The notes beneath the pieces are model-generated. The model ran no database searches and had not been told where the DNA came from. It saw only the letters and a program-made list of their open reading frames with translations. The translations under genes were made by a program, and so were the position numbers. A stretch of 64,000 nt of DNA from Flammulina velutipes (lineage: Eukaryota > Basidiomycota > Agaricomycetes > Agaricales > Physalacriaceae), in the NCBI GenBank assembly GCA_011800155.1, contig CM022376.1:2418001-2482000 (forward strand), written 5' to 3'. Within the stretch, counting starts at the first letter, position 1; every line of letters starts with the position of its first letter. Below are positions 12,040 through 23,048 of this stretch, piece by piece.

Positions 12040-12470
12040 GGGACAGTGGAAGCCTCTCAACGGGTCTCCATCGTTCAAGTCGGTCGCGCCGGGAGACGAG
12101 AAGCAGAAACCTCTTTGGCCCTGTTCATTGGTGCGTCTTCGTCGACTCAATACGGCTGAGCTATGATAAGATTAGAAATAGATGTACATGATGTCTTACG
12201 AGACCCGATGCAGTCTAGACGGAATGGTGAAAAGTCGAGGTTGGTGAGGGACTCGGATTCTGCGGAGAGCGCCGTCGTTCTTGCGAATATTCTTCGGTTG
12301 GTTTCTGAGCCATGTTGGTCCTGGTAATTTGGTGCTGCTAACGTCAAGTCGTACAGCGTTAAGACAAAGGAAGTAGAATGTACAGCGAGGCAAGAGGCAT
12401 ACACTAAAAATCGCGAGCGAAAACACATGGTACCATGTAGCGCATATGGCATACATTGTGTGATTCTTCG
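12040..12470 (-). pseudogene. 5' fragment of DENN-domain gene, copy at 12 kb
   Basis: The minus strand contains promoter-like DNA corresponding to the region just before the DENN gene ATG, then SLTNLDFSPFRLDCIGS, which parallels SLTNLEFSTLPSGLH in the intact gene, followed by short matches to the GFRLSSL region. Frames are broken throughout. It is the most decayed of the recognisable copies. Confidence 0.5.
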
Positions 12471-12702
12471 TTCCATCCCGTCCACTCCCTTCCCATTGGT
12501 ATCCTCCTCGTCTTTGATTGGAGGACACTCAACCATAAAGACGGGGCACATCGTTATGGCTCAGTAGATAATGAATACTCAGCTCGGCAGCTAGCTCATG
12601 TCTGCTGCCGTTGGCGCAATATCGTTCGGTCCCTAACCATGATCGTGAAATATCAGATTCGGACCGGGACACTATAGAAAATGGACATTTATGGACAAAC
12701 TA

Positions 12703-13866
12703 TCAAACAAACCACTCCTCTGGATCCGTTATTAGCTTCTCGGGGTCATTAATTCTGGGAAGAGGAATTCCTTTTTCTGTTGCCCACTCAATGATCCCCA
12801 TGAGTTCATATGGTTCAAAGTAGCAAATCTTCGTAAAAAGCATCATCAAGTCGGCCCAATGCGACTTTTCATCGCGAATAACCTCTGTTCCAATGCCAGC
12901 CACGCTTTCCGTGAAGTTGATGAGGATTATTTGAGGGGGCTTTCCATCCTCGCGCAGAATAAGATGATCATTCGGCTCCCCGGTGTTGTGAATTACCCCG
13001 CAATCGAAGTTCAACGCTTTGAGAGCGCGCATAGCAGAGAGCATCTAATGAATCAGTTAGAAATGTAACGCTCCCGAAATACAACTCACGAGTTGCTTGA
13101 TATCCTCCTTCTTCTCGTTCCACTCAAGGCTCAATGGTTCTAACTGCACAATGGGAGCCTTCTCGGGGTCAGGAAGGTTCGGCGCATCAATCCATTCAAA
13201 CAGAAGAACATATATCGTCTCTCCGTACGGCATCGGGATCTGTGCAATATTGTTATCCTTCCGTTCGCCACATTTCGCGCCACATACCTGATACAACCCA
13301 AAACAATAGGGAACGTGTATCCCTTGAATCTGAGTCATGTGCCTGTACACGTACTTTTCCCCGTACGCAAGACGAAGGGCTGACTGACCAGAAGGATGTT
13401 CGAACGGATTAGGGAGTAGTGATTGCTGAAAGACTTTGAGGACGACATTTCCATGATTCCCGGGGACATCAGGTCGGACAACCTTGGCTCGCCACATATG
13501 CCAGAATTGTGGATCTCCTTGGAATGGAAGGAGAGCTTCGTCAATGCGCAACTGGAATAATCCGCCGTTCAGCGCAAAGGATGGAAGGGGGCGTGCATTG
13601 GTGAGTGGGGTGATAGGATCGATATGGAGTACAAATGGTAGGAGAAGTCCAGGGTGGAATGGATTTCCCATAGCTTGACGTCGAAGGTTGTTAAGCTCCC
13701 AACCTTTTCTCTTGCAGAGATCCTTATACTTCGTTTCGCTCTCGGGTTCTGCATTGTAGTTAACAATTATGTCCTCGAGGGGATCATAAAAGCTGTCAGG
13801 GAAATGAGGCACGTCCTCGATGATTTCGCAGTTCTCTGCAGATGGCTCATGAGGAAAGATACTCAT
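12703..13866 (-). CDS. pseudokinase-like protein, copy C
   Basis: Third member of the kinase-fold family. The N-terminal half has NPFHPGLLLPF, LPSFALNGGLFQL and GNVVLKVFQQSLLP, the likely Lys strand; the hinge is YVLLFEWIDAPNLP. Introns lie near 13245-13287 and 13037-13090. The last exon (to the stop at 12703) reads GVIHNTGEPNDHLIL where a kinase has HRDxxxxN, and IILINFTES in place of DFG. Both the catalytic Asp and the metal-binding Asp are therefore changed, so it is predicted to be inactive as a kinase. The frame is intact and the start is preceded by a TATA-like element (TTATATAG near 13909). A regulatory or scaffold role is possible; nothing in the sequence shows which. Confidence 0.65.
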
Positions 13867-14133
13867 AGTTGGGGTGCTGATGGATTCTAGACGACGAGAG
13901 TGAGCCGCTTATATAGAGGACCGGCAAATTCCATCACGGCTTGATTGTCATTTTCCGGCGCGGCGAGCTATGGAACAAGACAGATCTATCTCGAACATTC
14001 TTGCATTGCTAGATGGGGAATTTTGCCTTGCTGGCTGCTATAAAAAGGGTAAAGTGATGACCCAGTGCCACAATCTTTCTCTCCCACTACGAACACGCGC
14101 CACTCGCGCCACCAACACTCGAAAGCTCTCATA
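13867..14133. promoter_or_regulatory. divergent promoter region
   Basis: A 267-base region between the pseudokinase (leftward) and an unknown gene (rightward). A TATA-like TTATATAG near 13909 serves the leftward gene, and TATAAAAAGG near 14039 precedes the ATG at 14134. The arrangement repeats that at 7348-7646, where a kinase-fold gene also diverges from a family X gene. Confidence 0.5.
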
Positions 14134-15192
14134 ATGGCAGATATCACCCTACCGATTATCGATTGGAAAACCCTTATCTTGGAGAAATTCCCTCCATTTC
14201 CGGTAGGATGCCATGCTCTCAATGGGATAATCCCTACACACACGGGAACAACACAAATGTTTTACAGTGAAAAAACCACTGTGTCGACCGGGGCTGTTGT
14301 GGACCATGAAGAAATGGATAGAATCATGGACCTTTTCTTAAGATCACAAGTCGCAAGCACTGCCTCCCTGAGTCGTCCACTTATGAACGAGCAAGATGTA
14401 GTGTAAGTATTCGAACCCATCCTACTAAAAATCTGTGACTGACTGCCAATCAACTCTCAGAGAGGCCTCAAGCTGTACAACACTCACAGCTGTAGCTACC
14501 ACAGCCAACAAGCTGCTGCGCAACGCCATCTATTACTCTGATGATATCACCGAGGACAGCCTTTCTCTCAGAAGGGCTTTCCTTGTACTTTTGAATGTTT
14601 TCAGGTACCAGATTACACTCCGTGCTCAACCTATGGTCAAACCTGGGTCGAGTTACTACTATCTCGACCATATCATTGCCCTTGAACCAATTGCCGAAAT
14701 TACTGAGGACGGTTGCGCCAAGATCCCGGAGAAACCTTCCCGCAAGGTCCCCCGATTTGACAACGCTGAGAACTTTCTCAAGAAAATTACAGATCTGGCA
14801 GTGCGACTCCTTACCGAAGAGCGCAAAGCATTCGAGAAGGGGATTTTAGATGCCGCATATGACCACAAACTGGCTGTATCCGTAGTCCAGCATATGAGTG
14901 CACTCCCATATTTCTCTTTGGTCATTCAAGAGGAGAAGGTGCGCACGGAAAGCATATCGTAGAAAGTCCATCACCCGCTGACTCTAATTTGCAGTGTCCT
15001 GCAACCCTTGACTTGGATGAATGGAGGTATGCGTGGAAACATATAAATAAGAGTAGCAATGGGAACCCAGGCCTCAAGAACATGCGTATCATAGATGCGC
15101 AAATTCGAGCATGCGTACAGATCATACACAGATTTGCTTTTGTTGACACTTTGTCAGATACTCGTTTTCAATCAATTGCCCTTGGGTCGTGA
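14134..15192 (+). CDS. unknown protein, family X copy 2
   Basis: Not recognised beyond similarity to the unknown gene at 7647-9115. Three exons: the first ends at about 14402 (DVV), the second runs from about 14461 to 14938, and the third starts near 14995 and stops at 15190-15192. Residues are mixed polar and hydrophobic with predicted helix-rich blocks (DNAENFLKKITDLAVRLL) and no transmembrane segment. Unlike copy 1 it lacks the acidic tail. Both paralogues sit head to head with a kinase-fold gene, which suggests that the pair duplicated as a unit. Confidence 0.6.
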
Positions 15193-16013
15193 CGACAGAG
15201 CAGAACACATTTGTGCTTGTACGCGTCTACAATACGGGGGTATCTGTGAATAAAACAGGTGCTTTGTTTTGTGATAGGAAACGCCGACTCAAGGGCGTCA
15301 TTAGAATCCATTCCGAAAATATGAGCCCGAGAGCGGCTTTGTTATATCCAATTATTCAACAGCTGCTGGATTCGAAGGTGATTATTGCGTAGATTTCAAG
15401 GCTATAATTATGATACAAATAGGATCTTCCTTACCAATTGAGTGTTCTGTCCGTGAGCCTGAGGGATTACACTGGCCGCAGTAAATGTTTGCTTGTACCC
15501 TGAGACAGCACCACACGATTGTTGTATGCCTGTGATACAAAGAGCACAAGGCTAAGGCTTTCCAGATTCCAAGCTAAACTTGAGCATGTTGACATCCACC
15601 AGGATAATTTAACTTCGGATGCTAGGGTGGCGAGATTTTGGCAGCGACGAACATACAAATGAAGTGATTTCGCTTGAGTCACACAAAAATCAAGTAGAAC
15701 TTGCTCGGGACGATCAAGCTTGTTGCTCGGCGGATCGGACCGGTTTGATCAGGATTTAAATATTGCAAAAATCATCCTTCCGTCGTTTACGTGTAGTACA
15801 CAGGACTTTCATCTGCTGCGCAATCCCATGGTACGCTCATAATTCTCATTTTCCATCTCACTCGCCATCATGCACGGCCCAAAGAACCCATCCCCCGCCA
15901 CAATCCCACGTTCCTTGTCCTCGAAGAAGATGAATGGATCGAAACGCGTACAAAAAGGCCTCATCGTACCCGAACTGTACTCTTTCTTTCCCAACACTAC
16001 CTACTAGACGACA
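15193..16013. other. intergenic, no gene recognised
   Basis: Contains short open frames on both strands (for example 15189-15392) that show no family blocks. No TATA box or motif copy stood out except AT-rich stretches before the vWA gene at 16014. Confidence 0.4.
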
Positions 16014-17079
16014 ATGCACCCCCACTCCGAACAAGATATCACCGCACACGCGAACTACTCGGACTCGAACTCGGACGGTAACACCATACACTGTCCCCAT
16101 ATCCATGCCACGCGTCCCAAGCTCAAATTCAAGGACTACAAGATTGCGTTCCTTGTGGACGACTCGGAAAGCATGAAGCAACGCGATCATGCACATTGGT
16201 GGAAGCATGCGCGGACACGTTGGGGACTGGTGAGCCACTCATTCCTTTGGCATGACCAGCTGAACGGAATGTCTTATTATCACCTAGGTCATGAATACTC
16301 TGTATCGTCTTATCCCCGCATTTGGCACGGGCGTTGACCTCTATTTTCTCAATGAGACGAATCCTTTGGTAGAAACGAAGGGGTTGAAGGTATGTCCTGG
16401 TCGCTTATTGTTTCTTGCTATTGATGTTGTTTTCAGAGCGAGGATGAAGTGGAGACTATTGCTGAGAACGTATTTCCAAGCAGTGGCTCCAATTCTTTGG
16501 GATCCCGCCTGCGTGCGATTTCGGAGGCTTATATGGAAAAGTATAGGATTGTGGGGGAGGATGGGACGAAGCCTCTTGTTTTGGTCGTTATTACAGATGG
16601 AACGCATAGTACGTCGGATATTACTGATTCAAGACTACTCATCATGCAAATATAGCTGATGGAAACGAAGTGATTGCAGTAATTGAGAGTGTGGCGCAAG
16701 AGTTGCACGAAATGAAGGCGCCTAGGAACCAGGTGAGCACTTCGCAGGAAGATCTCCAAGTGTATTACTACGTTCTTATATCTGTTAATCACATAGGTGG
16801 GTATCCAGCTTATTCAGTTAGGAAGAAACGCGAAAGTCGCAGCGTTTCTTGAGGCGCTGGATGATGACTTAGGTGGCCGTTTACATGTGCGTCTGTGTTC
16901 CATCTCCAAGTTTTACTGTCACTCTCTCTCATGACTGACGATTTGGATAGGGTATTGTTGACGCTACGCCTTGCAACTTGGGTGCCCAACGCCAGTTTGG
17001 TTATGCGTGGCTAGAGAATGTTGTAGTGGAGGCTATACGTTTGAAGGTTAGCGGGACGCCGCTGGACAAGTGCGCGTAA
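16014..17079 (+). CDS. von Willebrand factor A domain protein, copy 5
   Basis: The second copy with an intact metal site: YKIAFLVDDSESM keeps DxSxS. The later blocks GVDLYFLNETNP, LVLVVITDGTH, VGIQLIQLGRNAKVA and GIVDATPCNLG follow the order in copy 1, with introns at corresponding places; the stop is at 17077-17079. The N-terminus is short, His- and Ser-rich. It is probably a soluble protein that binds a ligand through a divalent metal, as vWA domains do; the partner is unknown. Its neighbour is the peroxidase, tail to tail. Confidence 0.8.
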
Positions 17080-17201
17080 TCATCTAGTGTACTAGAAGGA
17101 ACCACCTATGTTTGTACGTTGTTCAAGGCGAATGGATACAGATTTAAATTAGAAAATACAACGACGAATCATAGACAGAAATACACATAGACTAAGCCAA
17201 C

Positions 17202-18027
17202 TCAAGGCGGACCAGACCTCATCTTGTCCATAGCGTCCTTTATCTCCAAACTCCCCTTCAAAGCCTGGAACAACCCTACAGTTCTTGTAGGTCTCCACAT
17301 CTCCGGTACCTTCTCCTCGCGCAAGAAATCAACCAGGAGACCCAGAGGGATTCCTTCCTCGTTATCCCTCTTCAGGCTGAATACACCGATGAGCAATGCA
17401 CATTCGGATATCGCGATCAAGGAGTGGACGAAATCTAATGGTCGTGATTCTCCCTCCCTCCGAACCCTCGCCCGTGCGAGGTCGTTTGCGTTTACCAGCA
17501 CCTCGTCCGGGGACTCCTCGACTCGGAGGCTCACGTCGTCGATCAGGGACTGGAGCAGCTGGGGATTGATGCGCGTCGGAGCGTACTTCGTCCCCTTGGG
17601 GGTATCATCGTGTACAAGGGACGCGTCGTGTTCGATGCGGTTGTGTCTACCGAGAGCGAAGAGGTCGGCGCGCCAGAGGTGGCCGGTGGAGAACATTGTG
17701 AAGAGGGTTAGGAGGAATGCGAGGATGTAGGATAGACCGAATAGTTTGTGGGATGCGTAAATTAGGGATGGGATTGAGACGTTTCGGCCATTTCGTGGGC
17801 TGCAAGGTGTGTGTTAGTTGGTAAGGAAAAAGGAGTCAAGAAAACGATAAGGAGGAGGAGGCGTGGAAGGGGGAGGACGAGGAGTAGAAGAAGAAGGAGG
17901 CGTACATGTATCCGTGGTTGGCCATTGCATTCATGGCAGGACATACGGACCGGCTGTCCGTTGGTTTGGGAGGACGGAAGAAGTGTTGCATTAAGCGGTC
18001 GCAGTTCTTTTCCTTCTGGAAGAGCAT
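17202..18027 (-). CDS. heme-thiolate peroxidase (chloroperoxidase/peroxygenase family), short form
   Basis: Two exons, 18027-17906 and 17799-17202, give about 239 residues. The family's heme-ligand region reads SVCPAMNAMANHGYIPRNGR, matching the pattern around the proximal Cys of fungal chloroperoxidase and unspecific peroxygenase, although the usual PCP is VCP here. The second hallmark, EHD, is present in NRIEHDASL. These enzymes use H2O2 to oxygenate or halogenate organic substrates. There is no N-terminal signal peptide; a hydrophobic stretch (LSYILAFLLTLFTMF) follows the heme region and may be a helix or membrane anchor. The length fits the short subgroup. The substrate cannot be read from the sequence. 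Confidence 0.8.
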
Positions 18028-18640
18028 CTTGGAAGCACGAAAAGAAGTTGTAGGCGTGGTCGGATTATATACAGAGAGTAGGCTGTGCGGAAGTATGATG
18101 CGCGCTGTTCATCCCCTTGCTGAAGTTTGGCGCCCAAGGATGTAACGGCGCCTTGGTCCGTGGTTTAGGCAAGCCGAGACATTGACAGATGATAGTCGAA
18201 TAACAAATTCAGGACACGTGGCGATCGATAGTTCTTGTGGCGCAATAACGGAGTTGGTCGATGAGACTTCAATATGTGCATCGTTCTGTATGAATTTGAG
18301 TAGAATAATTGGGAGTAAAAATTGAGCCGAATAGTACAACCGATACGTATGCAGCAGACGCCGAAGCAATGCCGCGAAATTCCGAATGGGCCTGCTCAGG
18401 CGCCATGAGAGTGCCTGTAATATAGTGGATAGAGTGATAATTCTCTGTAACAATCCCTCACGTATCATACACAAGGACACCATTATGTTTTGTATCCGCG
18501 GAAACCAACTGGTAATCATTGTTACACACATTAGTGAGAATTCAGACTACTGGGACCTTAATCTCAGAAGTACGCACCAAGACATTACGGAATAATGTAT
18601 CTCTGCCTTTCACACTCGATTGATCAGCGACGAGCCGAAC
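18028..18640. other. intergenic with repeated block
   Basis: Promoter side of the peroxidase (TATATAAT near 18067). The block at about 18215-18270, around TTCTTGTGGCGC, is repeated at about 20693-20750 after the vWA-like gene, and part of it (18249-18275) is mirrored at 11655-11680. No gene seen. Confidence 0.45.
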
Positions 18641-19458
18641 TGTGGCGCACCCGTGAGAAAGCTCTGAGGTTAGGGTTATTCTCGTCATTAGTTTGCGCGC
18701 ATCAATTCCTTCCCTACCTTTCACCACCACCACCGATTTCCGCGCGTCTTGTCTTGCTCTACAGTCTATTCCTCTTGTGCAACGGTCTCTACGTCGTGCG
18801 ATTGGACGCCAGCAGGACCGACTTGGCTTAGCAACGAACAGAAACAACCGGGAAATCTCGCGAAGAAATGTCGACGAAAGGCCAAGGAAAGCTCGATGCA
18901 CTGACGCGAGACTTGGGTGATCATGGTTTCGCTGGAAAAATCGTATTCAATCCGTGACCATCCTTCCACGCTTCGTTCCATCCAACCCAACGCGGTCTTA
19001 TTGACGGGTGTATAAAAGATAGCCAAGGTGCGTTACTAGATTTACATTGGCTCCGTCATTGACATGCCAGCATCCCCCAGACATACCAACCTCGAATCTT
19101 CCACTCTTCCGTCTGGACTCCATCTCGTCGCACAAGAAGGCATCTACTTCGCCTCTTTCCAACTCTACCACGGCGTAACTGTATTCCGACTGAGACCTAC
19201 GGACGAGGTGGGTTACTGAGGCTTTTGTCTCTCATCTCTCAGGATTCTGTTGGCCAAGGGAAACCGGCCAAAACCACGAAGGCACGTCGAGGCGCTTACG
19301 GATGTCGTCGAGACAGTCCATTCCCATGAGGAGCGAAAGACGAGCGCAGGGGTTCCATCAAGCATTTCTTCGAGCAGCGACGCGTGTCCTCTTCGCTGAG
19401 CGACGCCTACGAAAAGTGGACGGTCGAGCGTACAACCTGTGCGAATTCGTGATCCGTG
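18641..19458 (+). pseudogene. 5' copy of DENN-domain gene, copy at 18.6 kb
   Basis: Begins with the same promoter as the intact gene (TGTGGCGCACC, then AGGTTAGGGTTA). The ATG at 18868 opens MSTKGQGKLDALTRDLG, against MSTKGKGKLEALPRDLG in the intact gene. Matches to FHASFHPTQ, YFASFQLYHGV and KGNRPKPRRHVEALTDVVE follow, but in-frame stops and indels break them. The similarity ends near 19440, where vWA-like DNA starts. It cannot make a DENN protein. Confidence 0.65.
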
Positions 19459-19517
19459 ATCTGTCTTGCACAAAAGGACACACACACACTGCCTTCCTCA
19501 TTTAGCCACAAACTATC

Positions 19518-20646
19518 ATGAACACACACCTCTGCCCACTACCTGCGAGTATGTTATTCTTATTCCCCGCCTCATCCAATCTCAACTCATCCTTCTCAAA
19601 GACATCCGCACGCGTCAGCTTTCGCAATATTGCACTAGCTTCCTTCTGGATGATATGCTTCGCCAACAGTCCGACTCCGACCCCGTCGAGCTGGGGTTCT
19701 CGCTGTCGCAGTGGAAGCAGGTCAGTCATGGTACTGTCGATCTCAACGTGGCGGCTCATCTCCCTCTCGCAAGGCGACGGATGCCCTCGCTTTTCTTGTC
19801 AGGACCGTGGCGCAGTACAACTCCAGTGGCGTTGACGTAGAATTCTCGTCCGCGCGTGCAGGCTTGAAGGTATGTCCTCGCTCTGCATAGTGAGGGAAGG
19901 AAACACTCACACTTCCCGAAGGCCACACACGAGCTCGACATGGACGCCCTCTATGAATCGAAATGTGGCCCAACCTCAGTCTCGAACACGAACACGAACT
20001 CAGACTCAGATGACCCAGAAAGGTGTCTGGGTCTTGGAAACCAACTCGGCGAAATCATCAAACGCTACATGGCTACCTTGCTCGTGTATCCCATCCCAAA
20101 GCCTCTAAACCTGATCATCATCGTGCCGCCGTGTCCCAGTCAGCTCGATGTGGAGCAGGTCGAGGACATCATCACGTCTACCGCTAGTCACCTAGATGCC
20201 ATGAACGCACCTCCGAACCAGGTTGGTTTATGTATGCCTTTCCATGTATACACGCTCATAGTGTCTTTCCCCCAGATCGGCATCCATTTTATCGTCATAG
20301 GCGAAACGAGTAATTGGATGGCCTCCGCCAATTTCTTTGCAACGTTGAGTGATTTGAAGAAATTTGAGCCTTTGAGAAGGTCGACGCGTCAGGTGTGTAC
20401 TTATCTGTCGTGGATGTAATTGTTAGAGGTCTGATGTCGATTTTGGGATAGGCCATGGTGCACATTTCCTATAACGTTGACGATACTGGCATTTGGACGC
20501 CAACAAGTTTGATTGATAGTCTTGTGGATGGTGTACGGAGATGGACTAGCGTGAAGAAACCCTTGTACGTTAGGTATATGCGCACCAACGTCGTACCAGC
20601 CGGCAGTCAAATCCGACGCAAACCTTCGGTAACACACGATACGTAG
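19518..20646 (+). CDS. vWA-like protein, copy 6, degenerate metal site
   Basis: I chose ATG 19518 because exon 1 (19518-19548) then splices cleanly over an intron ending at CTCAAAG into the frame reading TRQLSQYCTSFLLDD. Further blocks are GVDVEFSSARAGLK, LDMDALYESKCG, PLNLIIIVPPC and IGIHFIVIGETSN, each matching the vWA family order. The metal motif is replaced (DDMLRQQ), and the VITDG loop reads IIVPPCP, so metal binding is unlikely. The C-terminus (WTPTSLIDSLVDGVRRW) follows the family tail. The frame is open after splicing. It may be a diverged working gene; decay is also possible. Confidence 0.55.
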
Positions 20647-21000
20647 ATGTGATTACGAGCATTCAAAGATTTCACCATCAATTCTTGTTTAAGGACACGC
20701 ATTGGTCGATAATTCTTGTGGCGCTGAAAGAATGAAGCCGGTCCACGAGACCTTTCTTAGTCAGGGGATCCCTAGGACAGGTATTTATGTAAGACCACGG
20801 TCGAATCATTGACTACATCCAGGCCGCAGCGATGTCGAATATTGTTGGGAGCTCTCTGATGAGCAACGCCGGTTGGTTCATCGAATCAAAGAAGAGTGTT
20901 TTAAAAGGTAGTGGGTCTGAACGGCCTACGTGAGTAATGAGACAAAACGCATGCATGCATCTCACACCGAACTGATCTACAATGCAGTGACGAGCCGAAC
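20647..21000. other. intergenic with second copy of repeated block
   Basis: Positions about 20693-20750 repeat the block at 18215-18270, including TTCTTGTGGCGC. A short frame near 20831 (ATGTCGAATATTG) shows no homology I can name. Confidence 0.4.
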
Positions 21001-21246
21001 TGTGGCGCAGCCGTGAGAAAGCTCTGAGGTTAGGGTTATGCTCGTCATGAGTTTGCGCGCATCAATTCCTTCCCTTCCTTTCACCACCACCACAGATTTC
21101 CGCGCGTCTTGTTGTTCTCTACAGTCTATCCTTCCCGTCCAACGATCTCTACGTCGTGTAACTGGACGCCAGTAGGACCAAACTTGCGATTTGGCTTAGC
21201 AACGAACAGAGGCAATAAGCGAATAAGCGGGAGTTTTCGCGAAGAA
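21001..21246 (+). promoter_or_regulatory. DENN gene promoter with TGTGGCGC and telomere-like element
   Basis: TGTGGCGCAG at 21001-21010 is followed by GAGGTTAGGGTTATG at about 21027, then CT-rich and ACC-rich DNA up to the ATG at 21247. The TTAGGGTT element resembles the telobox/Tbf1-type site known in promoters of other eukaryotes. The same pair recurs in the copies at 18641 and 4259, and the TTAGGGTT part near 10725 (inverse). Confidence 0.5.
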
Positions 21247-23048
21247 ATGTCTACGAAAGGCAAAGGAAAGCTGGAAGCGCTACCTAGAGATTTAGGTGCG
21301 CATCGCTTGGCTGGAATGCCCGTGTTTGGCGCTAATCCGTGTGCGCAGTCGCCATCTTCCATGCTTCGTTCCATCCAACGCAGGGCAATCTTATCGACTG
21401 GTCCGTAAAAGACAGTGAAGGTGCGTTACCAACTTTGCATCAGCCTCGCCACTGACCCTCCGCAGACATCTCCCTCACCAACCTCGAATTTTCTACCCTT
21501 CCGTCTGGACTCCATCTCGTCGCACAAGACGTTGTCTACTTCACCTCCTCCCAACTCTACCACGGCGTGGCTGTATTTCGACGGCGACCGACCGACGAGG
21601 CAGGCCATAGAGGCTTTCGCCTCTCATCCCTAGGGATCCTATTGGCCAAGGGCGACCGCCCAAAACCATGGAGGCACGTCGCGGCGCTTACGGACGCCAT
21701 CGAAACACTGTACTCCCATGAGGAGCAAGCAGAAGAGCGCTGGGACTCCGTAAAGCGTTTCTTCGAGCAGCGACGCGTGCCCTCTCCCCTAAGCGACGAC
21801 TACGGAAAATGGACAGATTGGCCGAGCGAGCTGTCCGGAGACGCGTTAAATCCTGTGCTCCATTTACCGCATATGGCTCGCATACTTGGGCCGTCGATAT
21901 TGACGCTGTTCAAGTATGTGATGGGGCGAAAGAGGGTGCTGATTTACACGTTACCGCCTGTTCAGGCTGCGTGCGTGCTGTGCCATGTTGTTGCTGGGAT
22001 GGGCTGGGAGAGTCAGAAGGCGAAGGGAAAGCCTAGCGTGGATGTGCTGGGGATGGTCACGCTTATGGATTTGGACAGGATGCAGACGGGGGAAGAGTGG
22101 GTAGCGTGTACGACGGACGCGATATTCCTGGAGAAACCGGCCTACTACGACTTGCTCATTGATTTGACGACATCGACGCCCAATAAGGCCAGTCGACCAA
22201 CGTTCTACGCCAGCAAAGTTGTTGTTCCACCCGTCCCCACCGCCCCTCTCACTTCGTCAGCGTCGTCGTTCTCGTCGTCGTCTTCCAGCCAGACAAAGTA
22301 CAAGTTAACGACGATCCGCTTTGCCTGGAGCGATGTGCGGCTTTGGAACGAGCTCGATCGGATCCTCCAGCTCGACGAGTCTCATGGACATGCCTCCTGC
22401 TGTTCTCCATCTCCGTCCTCCTCATTTGGATTTGCAGACAAGAGCAAGTTCATCACGGCGTGGACGGATGTGTGGCGTGTGTACGAGGATGTGTGTATCG
22501 TTTGTGCGGGGCTGTGGACGGGTGGCTGGAGGGGTAATTCCCGAGCGAGCTATTCGACGGCCGGCGGGCAGGAATGGGGGAGCGTGCGGCTGGAGGGGGA
22601 CGATGACCTTTCGCTGGGGGCGTTAAGGAGCGAGGGAGGTTTGGTACGGGCGTTAGGGAATGGGATCGAAGGTCGACCATCGATGGGGTCTGTGTCTTCG
22701 GCTGCGCCTTTGGCGTTAGCTCCCGATCAGGACGAGGACGACGATGCAGGCTTCCGAACGACGCTTGCGTTACTGCAGACGTTCCATTCGCATGCGCTCT
22801 TCCATATTGGGACGTTACAGCGGTTCATCGATATGGCTCCGCAGGGAGCGATGGTTACGGGGCCTACTGTGGTGGTGCTTAGTGCGAAGGATGTTGCGGC
22901 GTTTGAGCTTGGGCCGTGGAGTTCTGTTGATTCGAAGTATTTGGAGTGGTTGGGGGAGGTGTATGGGGTTGCTGGAGGGGGAGGGGAGGTGCAGATTGTT
23001 GTTAGGAAGGGGTGGCGGGATGTTTTGGGGGTTGTGTTTGGGTATTAG
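21247..23048 (+). CDS. DENN-domain protein of the DENND11/LCHN (Anr2) family
   Basis: Exons are 21247-21295, 21349-21420 and 21466-23048. The N-terminal part reads FHASFHPTQGNLIDWSV, then LEFSTLPSGLHLVAQ and SSLGILLAKG, matching the LCHN/DUF2347 N-lobe. The core has LPHMARILGPSILTLFKYVM and KRVLIYTLPPVQAACVLCH, the hallmark block of DENND11 and yeast Anr2. A serine run (about 22255-22290) interrupts the middle. DENN proteins act as guanine exchange factors or adaptors for Rab-type GTPases; for this subfamily the partner is not settled. It is the only complete copy here; three or four 5' fragments lie upstream within 17 kb. Confidence 0.8.

Noticed and set aside
15858..16238. Minus-strand frame of 126 residues opposite the vWA gene at 16014
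   Set aside because: It is the antisense shadow of the vWA N-terminus, with Val/Arg-biased low-complexity composition.
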